Below are positions 55,731-64,000 of a stretch of 64,000 nucleotides of DNA, piece by piece. Origin of the DNA: Cohnella luojiensis (lineage in GTDB: Bacteria > Bacillota > Bacilli > Paenibacillales > Paenibacillaceae); contig NZ_SOMN01000026.1 of the NCBI RefSeq assembly GCF_004564235.1, forward strand, positions 1-64,000, written 5' to 3'. The position numbers were made by a program, and so were the translations under genes. Position 1 is the first letter of the stretch. Each line of letters starts with the position of its first letter. The notes below the pieces were generated by a model, which saw only the letters and a list, made by a program, of their open reading frames with translations, searched no databases and was not told the DNA's origin.

Positions 55731-57156
55731 CGGTTCGATCCCCCAGTATTCTTGTGACCAAGTCCTCCGGATCGAAAGGTTTAATATCGTCCGGAACCGC
55801 TTGTCCGCAGGTTATGTAGGAAATTCGGAAATCGAACTCCTTAACCAGATTGATCACGGCTCCGAAGGAATCCGTCTCGTCGAATTTGGTTAGCAAGAGC
55901 TGATTGACGCCGTATTTCGCGAATTGAGATGCAACCATCTTCATATCGCCGTATTTATGAGTCATGCTTAAGACTAAAATCGTTTCCGTTTGTTCGCCGG
56001 GAGCGAGCAGACTGTTCACTTCGGATACGAATAACTCATTGCGGTAATTGCGTCCCGCGGTATCCATGAACAATAAATCGTGATCGCTAAGCTTTTTATA
56101 TGCTCGCGTTAACTCGCTTGGAGAAAACACGACTTCAAGCGGTACGTTTAAGATATCGGCATAAGTTCTTAGTTGATCCACTGCCGCGATTCGGTAGGTA
56201 TCCGCCGTGATGAATCCTACGTTTCGTCGGTGGCTGAACGATTGATCGGCGGCTAGCTTGGCAATCGTGGTCGTCTTGCCAACCCCGGTCGGTCCTACGA
56301 AATGAACGACGCGAGTCGAAGTGTCGATACCGTCTCCCTTGGCGTTTCTTAGCCAGGAAAGAAGGACGGCCCGAGCGGCTTCATAAGAGGAATCTTCCGG
56401 ATTATCGATTCCTTCGGCTATAAGCTGATTAACCGCTTCCGCGAATTGCTCCACGTATGAAGGCTCCACCCCTTGTTCCGCAAGACGTTTACTCCATTTC
56501 ATGACGGCTTCAGGCATGCTGCGGAAAGTTTGCTGCTTCGCCATCTTGGTCATCATTTCTTTCATGGAACGCAATTCCAGGAGCAAAGCAGATGTTTCCT
56601 CTGCCGATTCCTTGTTCTCCCTAGCCTCCAGCGTCTGCACCGCTACCGCTAATGCGGCGGTTTTCGCTGAATAAGGCGTTTGTTCACTATACGATTCTTG
56701 TACGGAGTTCCCTCGATCCTGCAGTTCTTTCACTGCTTGTTCGAATCCGGATTGAAAGCTGCCCGGTTTGACCAAGTTGATCTGAGCCGAATCAGAATCG
56801 TATTCCGGAGCTGACGGTACCGGCTTCCTGCCGCTATCCGCGAACGGCGGTTGGGAGTACCTCTCCCTTATTGCGTTTGATGGCAATAAGGGAGAGGATA
56901 CAGTCTGATCATTTACTAAAGGCAAAACCGGATTTCTCTCAATCGGTTTAGAAGAAAAAGGCGCGCGAGCAGGCGGTTTCTTGGTTTGTTCGTCAATGGC
57001 AGCGATGACTTCCATACGCTTTTTGCGAAACATACCAAGAAATCCGCCTATGCGGATTTCTTTCGTATTCAGAATAACGGCATCCGAGCCAAGCTCGCTG
57101 CGGATCATTTGCACCGCTTCCGGCAAATCGTCGACGACATATCGTTTTACCTTCAT
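55723..57156 (-). CDS. flhF: SRP-type GTPase FlhF
   Basis: 477 residues. A short basic N-terminal part (1-60), a long variable B region (60-230), then the NG domain with P-loop GPTGVGKTTT (residues 288-297), GFITADTYRIAAVDQLRTYA, FMDTAGRNYRN and LTKFDET. It marks the flagellum assembly site. The ATG overlaps the flhA stop (ATGA). Confidence 0.95.
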   Translation of the reverse strand: MKVKRYVVDDLPEAVQMIRSELGSDAVILNTKEIRIGGFLGMFRKKRMEVIAAIDEQTKKPPARAPFSSKPIERNPVLPLVNDQTVSSPLLPSNAIRERYSQPPFADSGRKPVPSAPEYDSDSAQINLVKPGSFQSGFEQAVKELQDRGNSVQESYSEQTPYSAKTAALAVAVQTLEARENKESAEETSALLLELRSMKEMMTKMAKQQTFRSMPEAVMKWSKRLAEQGVEPSYVEQFAEAVNQLIAEGIDNPEDSSYEAARAVLLSWLRNAKGDGIDTSTRVVHFVGPTGVGKTTTIAKLAADQSFSHRRNVGFITADTYRIAAVDQLRTYADILNVPLEVVFSPSELTRAYKKLSDHDLLFMDTAGRNYRNELFVSEVNSLLAPGEQTETILVLSMTHKYGDMKMVASQFAKYGVNQLLLTKFDETDSFGAVINLVKEFDFRISYITCGQAVPDDIKPFDPEDLVTRILGDRTDD

Positions 57157-59186
57157 GCACTCACCACCCCAACGCTCTGCACTTCAATGCTTGGCTCCAA
57201 TTCACTGTAGGAAATGACCGGTATGTCCTGCAGGCTTCTCTCAAGCAACTGGCGCAAGTACATACGAATCGTCGGGGACGTAAGAATAATTGGCTGCTGC
57301 CCCGATTGAACAAGCCGATTCACTTGTTCGGTTAACCTCTGATAAATAGCTTGGGAAGATGCAGGATCCATTGCCAAATAACTACCCTGGTCTGATTGCT
57401 GTACGGCTTCAGCGATCTTCTTCTCCACCGCGGGACTAACCGTTATGACTTTAAGCGGTTCTGACGTACTGGCATATTGCTGCGTAATTTGCCTCGACAA
57501 GCTTTGCCGTACGTATTCCGTTAGTACTTCAGGATCTTTGGTGAATTTCCCGTAATCCGCCAGCGTCTCGAAGATCGTGACCAAATCCCGGATCGAAATT
57601 TTCTCCTTCAATAGCTTGGACAATACCTTCTGAACGTCTCCGACGCTAAGAATGGATGGAATAAGCTCTTCAACCAAGGCAGGATAGGTTTCTTTGACGC
57701 TTTCGATCAGAGCTTTGGTCTCTTGACGGCCGATAAGCTCATGCGCGTACTTCTTGATGACCTCGGTCAAGTGCGTTGCGACGACGGAAGGAGGATCAAC
57801 GACCGTATAACCGGCCATCTCCGCGCGTTCTTTCGTTGCTTCATCGATCCATAAGGCCGGCAATCCGAACGCTGGTTCCTGGGTTTCGATACCCGTCACG
57901 GAATCATCGTCGAACCCCGGGCTCATGGCTAAATAGTGATGTATCAATAGTTCGCCACGAGCCACCATATTTCCTTTCATTTTTATGACGTATTCGTTCG
58001 GTTTTAGTTGAATATTGTCGCGAATTCGAATAACGGGGACGATTAAGCCCATTTCAAGGGCGCATTGCCGTCGAATCATGATTATTCTGTCGAGTAAATC
58101 TCCGCCCTGTTGAGTATCAGCCAGCGGTATTAGCCCATAACCGAACTCGAATTCGATAGGATCTACCTGCAACAAACTGATGACGCTCTCCGGACTCCGT
58201 ACTTCTTCGATATGCTTCTCTTCTACTAGAAGCTCTTCTTCTTGCTGCTTGCGGTTCAAATTCGACTGCAGGCGGTAACCCGCAATAGCCAAAATGATTG
58301 CGTATGGAAGCGTGCTGAGAAGAGGAATCGGCGTCGCTAATCCTAGTAAAGCAACCGTACCCGCAACGATGTACAACAATTTCGGATAACGCAGCAATTG
58401 CTTGCTCAAGTCGTCCGCCATATTGCCATCGGAAGCGGCCCTCGTCACGATAATACCTGCTGCCGTACTGATCAGCAGCGCCGGAATTTGGCTGACGAGC
58501 CCGTCACCGATCGTGAGGATGGAATATCTCTCGAGAGACTCCATCGCAGACATGCCATGGATAGCCATTCCGATGATAAAACCGGCGATGAGATTGATGA
58601 GAACGATGATGATGGAGGCGATCGCGTCTCCCTTGACGAATTTACTCGCTCCGTCCATGGCGCCGTAGAAATCCGCTTCTTTCTCGATTTTCTCGCGGCG
58701 TTCTCTTGCCTGTTGCTCGTTAATCAATCCCGCGTTCAAATCCGCGTCGATGCTCATTTGTTTACCGGGCATTGCGTCGAGAGTAAACCGCGCGCCAACC
58801 TCGGCGACGCGTTCGGAGCCCTTGGTGATGACGATAAACTGAACGACGACAAGAATGAGGAAGACGACGAACCCGATTGCGATCTGTCCTCCGGCAACGA
58901 ATCTTCCGAAGGTCTCGACGACGTGTCCAGCATCCGCTTTAGACAATACAAGACGGGTCGTGGACACGTTAAGCGCCAATCGGAATATCGTGGTTAAGAG
59001 CAATATGGTCGGGAAAATGGAAAAGTGCAGCGCATCCTGAGTATTCATGGCGATGAGCAATATCATTATGGCTATGGAAATGTTAAGGATAAGTAGAATG
59101 TCCAGCAGTCCTGCGGGAATTGGAACGACCATCATCAGGACGATGCCGATGACGCCTATGAGTATGCTTAAGTCCCGAATTTTCAT
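57153..59186 (-). CDS. flhA: Flagellar export gate protein FlhA
   Basis: 677 residues. Seven or eight transmembrane helices in the first ~310 residues, with the FHIPEP-type loop near KGSERVAEVGARFTLDAMPGKQMSID, then the cytoplasmic ring-forming domain. It forms the nonameric gate that takes export chaperones. GGGGAGG precedes the ATG. A 151-bp palindromic element separates it from flhB. Confidence 0.96.
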   Translation of the reverse strand: MKIRDLSILIGVIGIVLMMVVPIPAGLLDILLILNISIAIMILLIAMNTQDALHFSIFPTILLLTTIFRLALNVSTTRLVLSKADAGHVVETFGRFVAGGQIAIGFVVFLILVVVQFIVITKGSERVAEVGARFTLDAMPGKQMSIDADLNAGLINEQQARERREKIEKEADFYGAMDGASKFVKGDAIASIIIVLINLIAGFIIGMAIHGMSAMESLERYSILTIGDGLVSQIPALLISTAAGIIVTRAASDGNMADDLSKQLLRYPKLLYIVAGTVALLGLATPIPLLSTLPYAIILAIAGYRLQSNLNRKQQEEELLVEEKHIEEVRSPESVISLLQVDPIEFEFGYGLIPLADTQQGGDLLDRIIMIRRQCALEMGLIVPVIRIRDNIQLKPNEYVIKMKGNMVARGELLIHHYLAMSPGFDDDSVTGIETQEPAFGLPALWIDEATKERAEMAGYTVVDPPSVVATHLTEVIKKYAHELIGRQETKALIESVKETYPALVEELIPSILSVGDVQKVLSKLLKEKISIRDLVTIFETLADYGKFTKDPEVLTEYVRQSLSRQITQQYASTSEPLKVITVSPAVEKKIAEAVQQSDQGSYLAMDPASSQAIYQRLTEQVNRLVQSGQQPIILTSPTIRMYLRQLLERSLQDIPVISYSELEPSIEVQSVGVVSA

Positions 59187-59215
59187 GACGCGTTCCTCCC
59201 CATGCGATTCGTTCT

Positions 59216-59366
59216 CTTGCGTTGCAGAGTGCGACGAAAAAGGATTACCACTACGCCGCTGTTAAAACCAAGTTGTTTTTGATTTGATTAGTCGGATACA
59301 ACTCGGTTTTAAAGGCGGACGTAAACTCTTCGTGGCAATTCCTTTTTCTCTGCACTCTTTCGCAAG
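59216..59366 (-). repeat. 151-bp imperfect palindrome between flhB and flhA
   Basis: Arms fold along nearly their full length: CTTGCG/CGCAAG at the ends, GAGTGC/GCACTC, GAAAAAGGA/TCCTTTTTC, CCAC/GTGG, and an inner 15-bp pair TTAAAACC(G/A)AGTTGT with ACAACT(T/C)GGTTTTAA. The loop is about 20 nt. It starts after the flhB stop and ends about 30 nt before the flhA start, so it would form a very long hairpin in the mRNA. It is either a MITE-like insertion or a structured RNA signal. Confidence 0.7.
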
Positions 59367-59399
59367 CCGACCATTCTTTTTTTTTCATTTTCAGAACAA

Positions 59400-60488
59400 T
59401 TAACGCCGGCCCTTGAGCCGATATACATATGCCAGCACTTCCGCAACAGCTTGGAAGAGATCGCCAGGAACGCTTTGTCCCACTTCCGTCCTCTCGAATA
59501 GCGCGCGGGCGAGCGGCTTGTTTTCCATCGTTATAACCTCGTTCTGCTTGGCGATCTCTCTGATCCTGAGGGCTAAGTAATCCGCCCCTTTGGCGATGAC
59601 CGTCGGAGCATCCATCTTCGTGGCGTCGTATTTAAGAGCGACCGCGAAGTGAGTCGGGTTCGTAATGACGACATCCGCGTTCGGAACCTCTTGCATCATG
59701 CGCATAAGAGCCATTCTGCGTTGGCGTTCCTTGATCTTGGCTTTAATCAAGGGATCGCCTTCCGAGTTCTTATATTCGTCTTTAATATCCTGCTTGCTCA
59801 TTTTCAAATTCTTCTCGAACTCGTAACGCTGGTACATAAAATCGAAGATAGCTATGAAGAATATGATCGCCGCAACAAAAATCCCCATGCGAACCGTTAT
59901 CCCCGCTACGAACGAGAAAATATCCTCGACCGGCAAGTGGGCTAAATCCATGAGCCTCTTTCTCTCCGACCACAATATCGAAAACACGATAAATCCGACT
60001 AAGATGAGCTTCAACGCGCTTTTCAGAAACTCCACCACGGATCGAACACCGAAAATGTTCTTGGCTCCGGTTAGCGGATTTAGCTTTTCAAGCTTTGGTT
60101 TCAATGGCTCTAAAGTAAACAGCCATCCAAACTGCACGTAATTCGCCGCAAAGGCGATAATCAGAACGATAAAGAAAATGGGAGCCAGTATCAGTAACAT
60201 TTGAATCGCGTAGTGGCCGAATAGACTAAGGGTGTTCTGCTGGGTTACTTCCATGTTCAGCCGATTGATAAAAACATCCCCGAACATAGCCAGCACCTGT
60301 TTCTGCAGGAAAGGACCGAGCATAAGCAAGCAGCAGATACAAGCGAGAAGGATCAGAGAGCTTGGAATTTCCGCGCTTTTGGCAACTTGTCCCTTCTTAC
60401 GGCTTTCCTGACGCTTCTTGGGCGTAGCCTTTTCCGTTTTCTCGCCGGCAAACATCTGCAGGTCCATCTTCAGGCGATATTGGGACAT
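59400..60488 (-). CDS. flhB: Flagellar export switch protein FlhB
   Basis: 362 residues from ATG 60488 (MSQYRLKMDLQMFAGEK). Four transmembrane helices are followed by the autocleavage motif NPTHFAVALKY in the cytoplasmic domain. It switches export from hook to filament type. ATG 60497 directly abuts GAGAGGAG with no spacer, so the later ATG is better. The N-terminal KATPKKRQESRKKGQVAKS basic block is typical. Confidence 0.95.
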   Translation of the reverse strand: MSQYRLKMDLQMFAGEKTEKATPKKRQESRKKGQVAKSAEIPSSLILLACICCLLMLGPFLQKQVLAMFGDVFINRLNMEVTQQNTLSLFGHYAIQMLLILAPIFFIVLIIAFAANYVQFGWLFTLEPLKPKLEKLNPLTGAKNIFGVRSVVEFLKSALKLILVGFIVFSILWSERKRLMDLAHLPVEDIFSFVAGITVRMGIFVAAIIFFIAIFDFMYQRYEFEKNLKMSKQDIKDEYKNSEGDPLIKAKIKERQRRMALMRMMQEVPNADVVITNPTHFAVALKYDATKMDAPTVIAKGADYLALRIREIAKQNEVITMENKPLARALFERTEVGQSVPGDLFQAVAEVLAYVYRLKGRR

Positions 60489-60518
60489 GATTCTCATCTC
60501 CTCTCGTATGCTTCGATG

Positions 60519-61304
60519 TTAAGAGGATGTTTTCAAGATGGTAAACAATTTCTCGAGCGCCTGGAACATATCATCGAATATCATTTGGAACAACATTCCG
60601 AATCCCGGTAACAGTAGGACCAGCAATGCTAACCCAATCAGGATTTTAATAGGAATCCCGATAACGAACACGTTATATTGAGGAGCGGTACGTGCAAGCA
60701 GTGCTAATCCGAAATCCGTCAAGAACATCGCGACAACGATCGGCGCGGATATCTGCAACGCGAGCAAGAACGTGTCGGAGAAGGTTCTGACCAAAAACTC
60801 GGTAATGTTGCCGCCATAATAAATTTGAAAAAGCTGATTATCCAGCGGAAGCCACTTGTAGCTGTCCATGATAGCCGCCAACAAGTAATGGTGTCCGTTC
60901 ACGGATAGAAACACGAGCAACATGAGCATATACTTCAAGTTGCCAAGCATCGGTGCCGAAACCCCGGTTATGGGATCTACGATATTCGCGATACCGAACC
61001 CCATCTGCATATCCATGAATGCGCCTGAAGTTTGCACGATGGTGAAGAACATATACGCCAGGTAACCAATAAGTAATCCTGCGAATATCTCGCGAATGAT
61101 CGCTAAGATGTAAGTCGCGTCCGCCGTCACCTTCGTATCGAAGCCAATCGTCAGAAAGACGATTAGCGATACGGAGAACGCCAATCCGATTTTTATGGAA
61201 GTCGGAAACGTCCGCGAGGAGAAAATAGGCGCCACTACAAAAAACGATGTAATTCGACAAAAAACAAGCAGAAAGGCAGGAAGAGCTTGCGTAATTATTT
61301 CCAT
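60519..61304 (-). CDS. fliR: Flagellar export protein FliR
   Basis: 261 residues, about six hydrophobic helices, opening QALPAFLLVFCRITSFFVVAPIFSSR. It forms the export gate core with FliP and FliQ in the membrane under the basal body. It starts six bases after fliQ and ends 30 nt before flhB. Confidence 0.95.
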   Translation of the reverse strand: MEIITQALPAFLLVFCRITSFFVVAPIFSSRTFPTSIKIGLAFSVSLIVFLTIGFDTKVTADATYILAIIREIFAGLLIGYLAYMFFTIVQTSGAFMDMQMGFGIANIVDPITGVSAPMLGNLKYMLMLLVFLSVNGHHYLLAAIMDSYKWLPLDNQLFQIYYGGNITEFLVRTFSDTFLLALQISAPIVVAMFLTDFGLALLARTAPQYNVFVIGIPIKILIGLALLVLLLPGFGMLFQMIFDDMFQALEKLFTILKTSS

Positions 61305-61310
61305 TCGTCG

Positions 61311-61580
61311 TCACCCAATATAATTCGCCAAATTTCCAAGTAAGTGGCTCGTGAAATCAACCATTACGTTCAGAATCCACGGACCGAAAATCAACAGCGC
61401 TAGGAAAACGGCAATGATCTTGGGAACGAAAGCCAGCGTTTGCTCCTGGATCTGGGTCGTTGCCTGAAAGATACTGACCAGCAATCCGACAATCAATCCG
61501 ATCCCGAGCATTGGAGCGCTTACTTTAAGCACGGTGTAAAGCGCTTGTCCTGCAAGACCGATAATAAACTCGGATGTCAT
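61311..61580 (-). CDS. fliQ: Flagellar export protein FliQ
   Basis: 89 residues with two transmembrane helices (LKVSAPMLGIGLIVGLLVSIFQATTQIQEQ across the first turn; KIIAVFLALLIFGPWIL second). It is the four-copy subunit of the FliPQR gate. Order fliP-fliQ-fliR is standard. Confidence 0.96.
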   Translation of the reverse strand: MTSEFIIGLAGQALYTVLKVSAPMLGIGLIVGLLVSIFQATTQIQEQTLAFVPKIIAVFLALLIFGPWILNVMVDFTSHLLGNLANYIG

Positions 61581-61613
61581 GTACTCCCTCCTACCTTACG
61601 ACTGCGCGGCGCT

Positions 61614-62360
61614 TCAAGAACTGAAGCTGGTCAACAGCGATTTAACGATAAGATACCAACCGTCGACAAGCACGAAGAGCAGAATCTTGAACGGAAGCGA
61701 AATCAAAACGGGCGGAAGCATCATCATCCCCATTGCCATTAAGGTACTCGCAACGACCATGTCTATAATCAGAAAAGGAATAAATATCATAAAGCCCATT
61801 TGGAACGCCGTTTTCAACTCGCTTATGGCATACGCGGGAACGAGTACGGTAATCGGAATGTCTTGATACGTTTCCGGTTTCTCGGTCTTGGTATAGTTCA
61901 TGAATAACAGCAAATCTTTGTCGCGGGTATGCTTGTACATGAATTCTTTCATGGGCACGGATGCTTTCTCCAAAGCTTCCGTTTGGCTGATCTCGCCCGC
62001 GAGGTAAGGCTTCAATGCCGTTTCGTTCAATGTCGAGAACGTGGGAGCCATGATGAATAGGGTCATGAACAAAGCTAATCCGATCAACACTTGGTTGGGC
62101 GGCATCTGCTGCGTTCCGAGAGACGTCCGGACGAACCCAAGCACGATAACGATTCTTGTGAAGCTTGTCATCAAGACCAGAATGGCTGGTGCTAAGCTTA
62201 GTACTGTAATCAGAAGCAGCAGGGATAATCCCGATGCTCCCACAGGCTCCGAGCCGTCGCCGAGAGTGACTCCGATTATGGGTTCGGCGAAGGCAGAGGC
62301 TTGAAATCCGATCAATAGTGCCTGTATCGTGAGGAAACTGTATAGTATTTTTTTTCTCAT
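61614..62360 (-). CDS. fliP: Flagellar export protein FliP
   Basis: 248 residues. A cleavable signal peptide (residues 1-26, ASAFAEP at the likely cut), four transmembrane helices, and the conserved MTSFTRIVIVLGFVR and GTQQMPPNQVLIGLALF. It forms the pentameric core of the export gate. ATG overlaps the fliO stop (ATGA) and has little ribosome-binding site of its own, so it relies on coupling. Confidence 0.96.
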   Translation of the reverse strand: MRKKILYSFLTIQALLIGFQASAFAEPIIGVTLGDGSEPVGASGLSLLLLITVLSLAPAILVLMTSFTRIVIVLGFVRTSLGTQQMPPNQVLIGLALFMTLFIMAPTFSTLNETALKPYLAGEISQTEALEKASVPMKEFMYKHTRDKDLLLFMNYTKTEKPETYQDIPITVLVPAYAISELKTAFQMGFMIFIPFLIIDMVVASTLMAMGMMMLPPVLISLPFKILLFVLVDGWYLIVKSLLTSFSS

Positions 62361-62899
62361 TGCTTATCCGTCCGATCTCCGGAACGGCTTTCTTCCAACA
62401 ATTGTTCCACCCGCTGCCTTCTTTCGGAGAGCTGGCGAAGCCGATTCTCCAACGTTTGCTCAAAGCTCGCGTTGTTTCCCGAAGACTTGGAAGCCATATC
62501 GTCGTTCTGCGGATTGTTGCGCTGGGTAAGCTTGCGAAGCCATTCAGGCATTACCGCTCCCGTATGCGCCGTATTGGAATCGTGTTCCGCCAGCAGCGCC
62601 GCGACAGCTTCAGGATCCGTGATGGATTCGAGGAGCCTCACGTCGTCTCCGATACCGAGTACGTATATTCGACCGTTCCATTCTACGATCTGCATCGATT
62701 TGTTCGTCCCGAGCGGAAATCCTCCCAATGAACGAAGAGACCTGTTCATTCCCCATCCGCGATTGCGCTTGGCGAGGAACCGCAGAACGATGACGATCAA
62801 TCCGACGATAATCGCGAGGACGAACAATACCCAGATGAGATCCCATGCCGTTGCGGATCCCGATCTCGGAAGCTCGTCCACGAGCCCGTAAGTTCTCAT
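62357..62899 (-). CDS. fliO: Flagellar biosynthesis protein FliO (FliZ)
   Basis: 180 residues. One transmembrane helix (about 20-45, DLIWVLFVLAIIVGLIVIVL), then a FliO-type cytoplasmic domain (MNRSLRSLGGFPLGTNKSMQIVEWNGRI in two blocks) and a basic, Glu/Arg-rich C-terminal coil. It helps FliP assemble. Named fliZ in B. subtilis. Confidence 0.9.
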   Translation of the reverse strand: MRTYGLVDELPRSGSATAWDLIWVLFVLAIIVGLIVIVLRFLAKRNRGWGMNRSLRSLGGFPLGTNKSMQIVEWNGRIYVLGIGDDVRLLESITDPEAVAALLAEHDSNTAHTGAVMPEWLRKLTQRNNPQNDDMASKSSGNNASFEQTLENRLRQLSERRQRVEQLLEESRSGDRTDKQ

Positions 62900-62924
62900 G
62901 AATCTTCAACGCTCCTGACTTTTC

Positions 62925-63287
62925 TTAACCCAGTGTTTTCTTGATGGCTTCGATAACGCGGTCTGCTTGGAATGGCTTTACGATAAAATCCTTGGCACCC
63001 GCTTGAATCGCGTCGATTACCATTGCTTGCTGTCCCATAGCCGAACACATGATAACCTTAGCATTGGTATCCAATTTTCGAATTTCTTTCAAAGCCGTGA
63101 TTCCATCCATCTCAGGCATCGTGATATCCATGGTGATCAGATCAGGATTGAGCTCCTTATACTTCTCGATAGCCTGTGATCCGTCTTGCGCTTCCCCAAC
63201 AACCTCGTAACCATTTTTCGTTAAAATGTCCCTGATCATCATGCGCATGAATGCTGCGTCGTCTACGATAAGAATGCGGTTTGCCAT
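62925..63287 (-). CDS. cheY: Chemotaxis response regulator CheY
   Basis: 120 residues, a stand-alone receiver. The acidic pocket is DD at 9-10, phospho-acceptor Asp54 (ITMDITMPEMDG), Thr/Ser and Lys near 83 and 105 (CSAMGQQ; KPFQ). It binds the motor switch when phosphorylated by CheA, and is reset here by CheC and FliY. Confidence 0.96.
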   Translation of the reverse strand: MANRILIVDDAAFMRMMIRDILTKNGYEVVGEAQDGSQAIEKYKELNPDLITMDITMPEMDGITALKEIRKLDTNAKVIMCSAMGQQAMVIDAIQAGAKDFIVKPFQADRVIEAIKKTLG

Positions 63288-63308
63288 TTCAATTTCCTCC
63301 CGATGAGC

Positions 63309-64000
63309 TTATTGGATTTTTTGGACACGATCCCATTGACTGACGATATCGGTTACGCGTACTCCGAAATTCTCGTCGATAACGACGACTTCGCCTTTGG
63401 CGATCAATTTGTTGTTTACTAAGATGTCGACAGGTTCGCCGGCCAGCTTGTCTAGTTCAATGATCGAGCCCTGGGACAGCTCCAAAATATCCTTGATCTG
63501 TTTCTGCGTTCGGCCCAATTCCACGGTAACCTTCAGAGGAATGTCGAGCAAAAGGTTAAGATTCGTTTCGTCTCCTTGCGTAAATCCTCCGCCCTGGAAA
63601 TTCGCGAATTGAACGGGATTGACGTTCACGTTTCGATTAACTCCTCCTCCCAAAGTTTGCGGATAGGATGGCATGGGAGCTGCGTAACTAGGCGGCGCAG
63701 ATGCCATTGGAGGCGCTTGATGCACGGGTGGAGCATTGGCAGGTTGCGGTTGTTGAACCGGTTGTGCTGCAGGTTGTGTTGCAGGTTGCGCTTGCGTTGC
63801 CTGCGGTGCATTCTCCTCCGATACGCTTCCCATCAGCAAGCCAACCATCTCTTTGGCAAAAGGAACGGAAATCAACTGCATGATCGAGGAGTCGATCAAA
63901 TCGCCGATCTTGAGACGGAAAGAGATTTTCACGAACACGCTCTCTTGCGGGATGTTGTTAGTGCCGGAATTATTCCGCACATCCATGATATCAATGCCTG
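63309..64000 (-). CDS. fliY: Flagellar motor switch phosphatase FliY, 5' end outside window
   Basis: Partial: the frame stays open to the window edge, so the gene starts beyond 64000. The visible part has the end of the CheC-like domain ([21 protein letters not shown]), a Gln/Pro/Ala-rich linker ([16 protein letters not shown]), and the FliN/SpoA domain ([42 protein letters not shown]). It is part of the C-ring and dephosphorylates CheY-P at the motor. The inner ATG at 63986 is not taken as the start. Confidence 0.92.
   Translation of the reverse strand, partial: GIDIMDVRNNSGTNNIPQESVFVKISFRLKIGDLIDSSIMQLISVPFAKEMVGLLMGSVSEENAPQATQAQPATQPAAQPVQQPQPANAPPVHQAPPMASAPPSYAAPMPSYPQTLGGGVNRNVNVNPVQFANFQGGGFTQGDETNLNLLLDIPLKVTVELGRTQKQIKDILELSQGSIIELDKLAGEPVDILVNNKLIAKGEVVVIDENFGVRVTDIVSQWDRVQKIQ

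Overview
The window is a stretch of core chromosome from an endospore-forming, flagellated, Gram-positive bacterium. It is most likely a member of the Paenibacillaceae (Paenibacillus/Cohnella type); I infer this from gene order, strong AGGAGG-type ribosome-binding sites, sporulation genes and moderate GC, not from a 16S sequence. All 60 protein genes I accept lie on the minus strand, so the window reads from high to low coordinates in the direction of transcription. I see no rRNA, tRNA, insertion sequence, prophage or CRISPR array.

In transcription order: (1) 64000-45495 is the late part of a fla/che operon: fliY (5' end outside the window), cheY, fliO, fliP, fliQ, fliR, flhB, flhA, flhF, flhG, cheB, cheA, cheW, cheC, cheD, an unknown membrane protein, sigD, a fapA-like DUF342 gene, an unknown small gene, a swrB-like gene and an MltG-like orphan. 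Together these encode the flagellar export gate, polar/number control, the CheA-CheY circuit with CheC/CheD adaptation, and the flagellar sigma factor. (2) 45473-36770 holds rpsB, tsf, pyrH, frr, uppS, cdsA, dxr, rseP and proS: translation, pyrimidine nucleotides, isoprenoid and phospholipid synthesis, and regulated intramembrane proteolysis. (3) 36695-26296 holds polC and then the rimP-nusA-ylxR-ylxQ-infB-rbfA operon. (4) 26273-17512 holds nrnA, truB, ribF, rpsO, pnp, ylxY, mlpA and dut. (5) 17427-12521 is the dipicolinate/lysine block dpaA, dpaB, asd, dapG, dapA. (6) 12394-35 holds an RNase J gene, tepA, ylzJ, spoIIIE, sleB, and then ymfF-ymfH-ymfI-ymfJ-ymfK-rodZ.

The gene order follows the Bacillus subtilis ymf-spoIIIE-dap-pnp-infB-polC-rpsB-fla/che region closely. 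Differences, from memory of B. subtilis, are: sleB sits next to spoIIIE, dut occupies the ymxH position, nrnA sits between truB and rbfA, proS is the archaeal/eukaryotic type, and a DUF342 gene plus unknown genes lie between sigD and rpsB.

No wholly new multi-gene system is evident. The points most worth a second look are an apparent AUA start codon for dpaA; two palindromic elements of about 150-170 bp (before pnp and between flhB and flhA); a hairpin with a broken U-tract in the rimP-nusA leader that fits NusA-dependent attenuation; a nested-stem leader before rpsB; a ten-copy 45-bp tandem repeat in infB; and three uncharacterised small proteins inside the motility operon.
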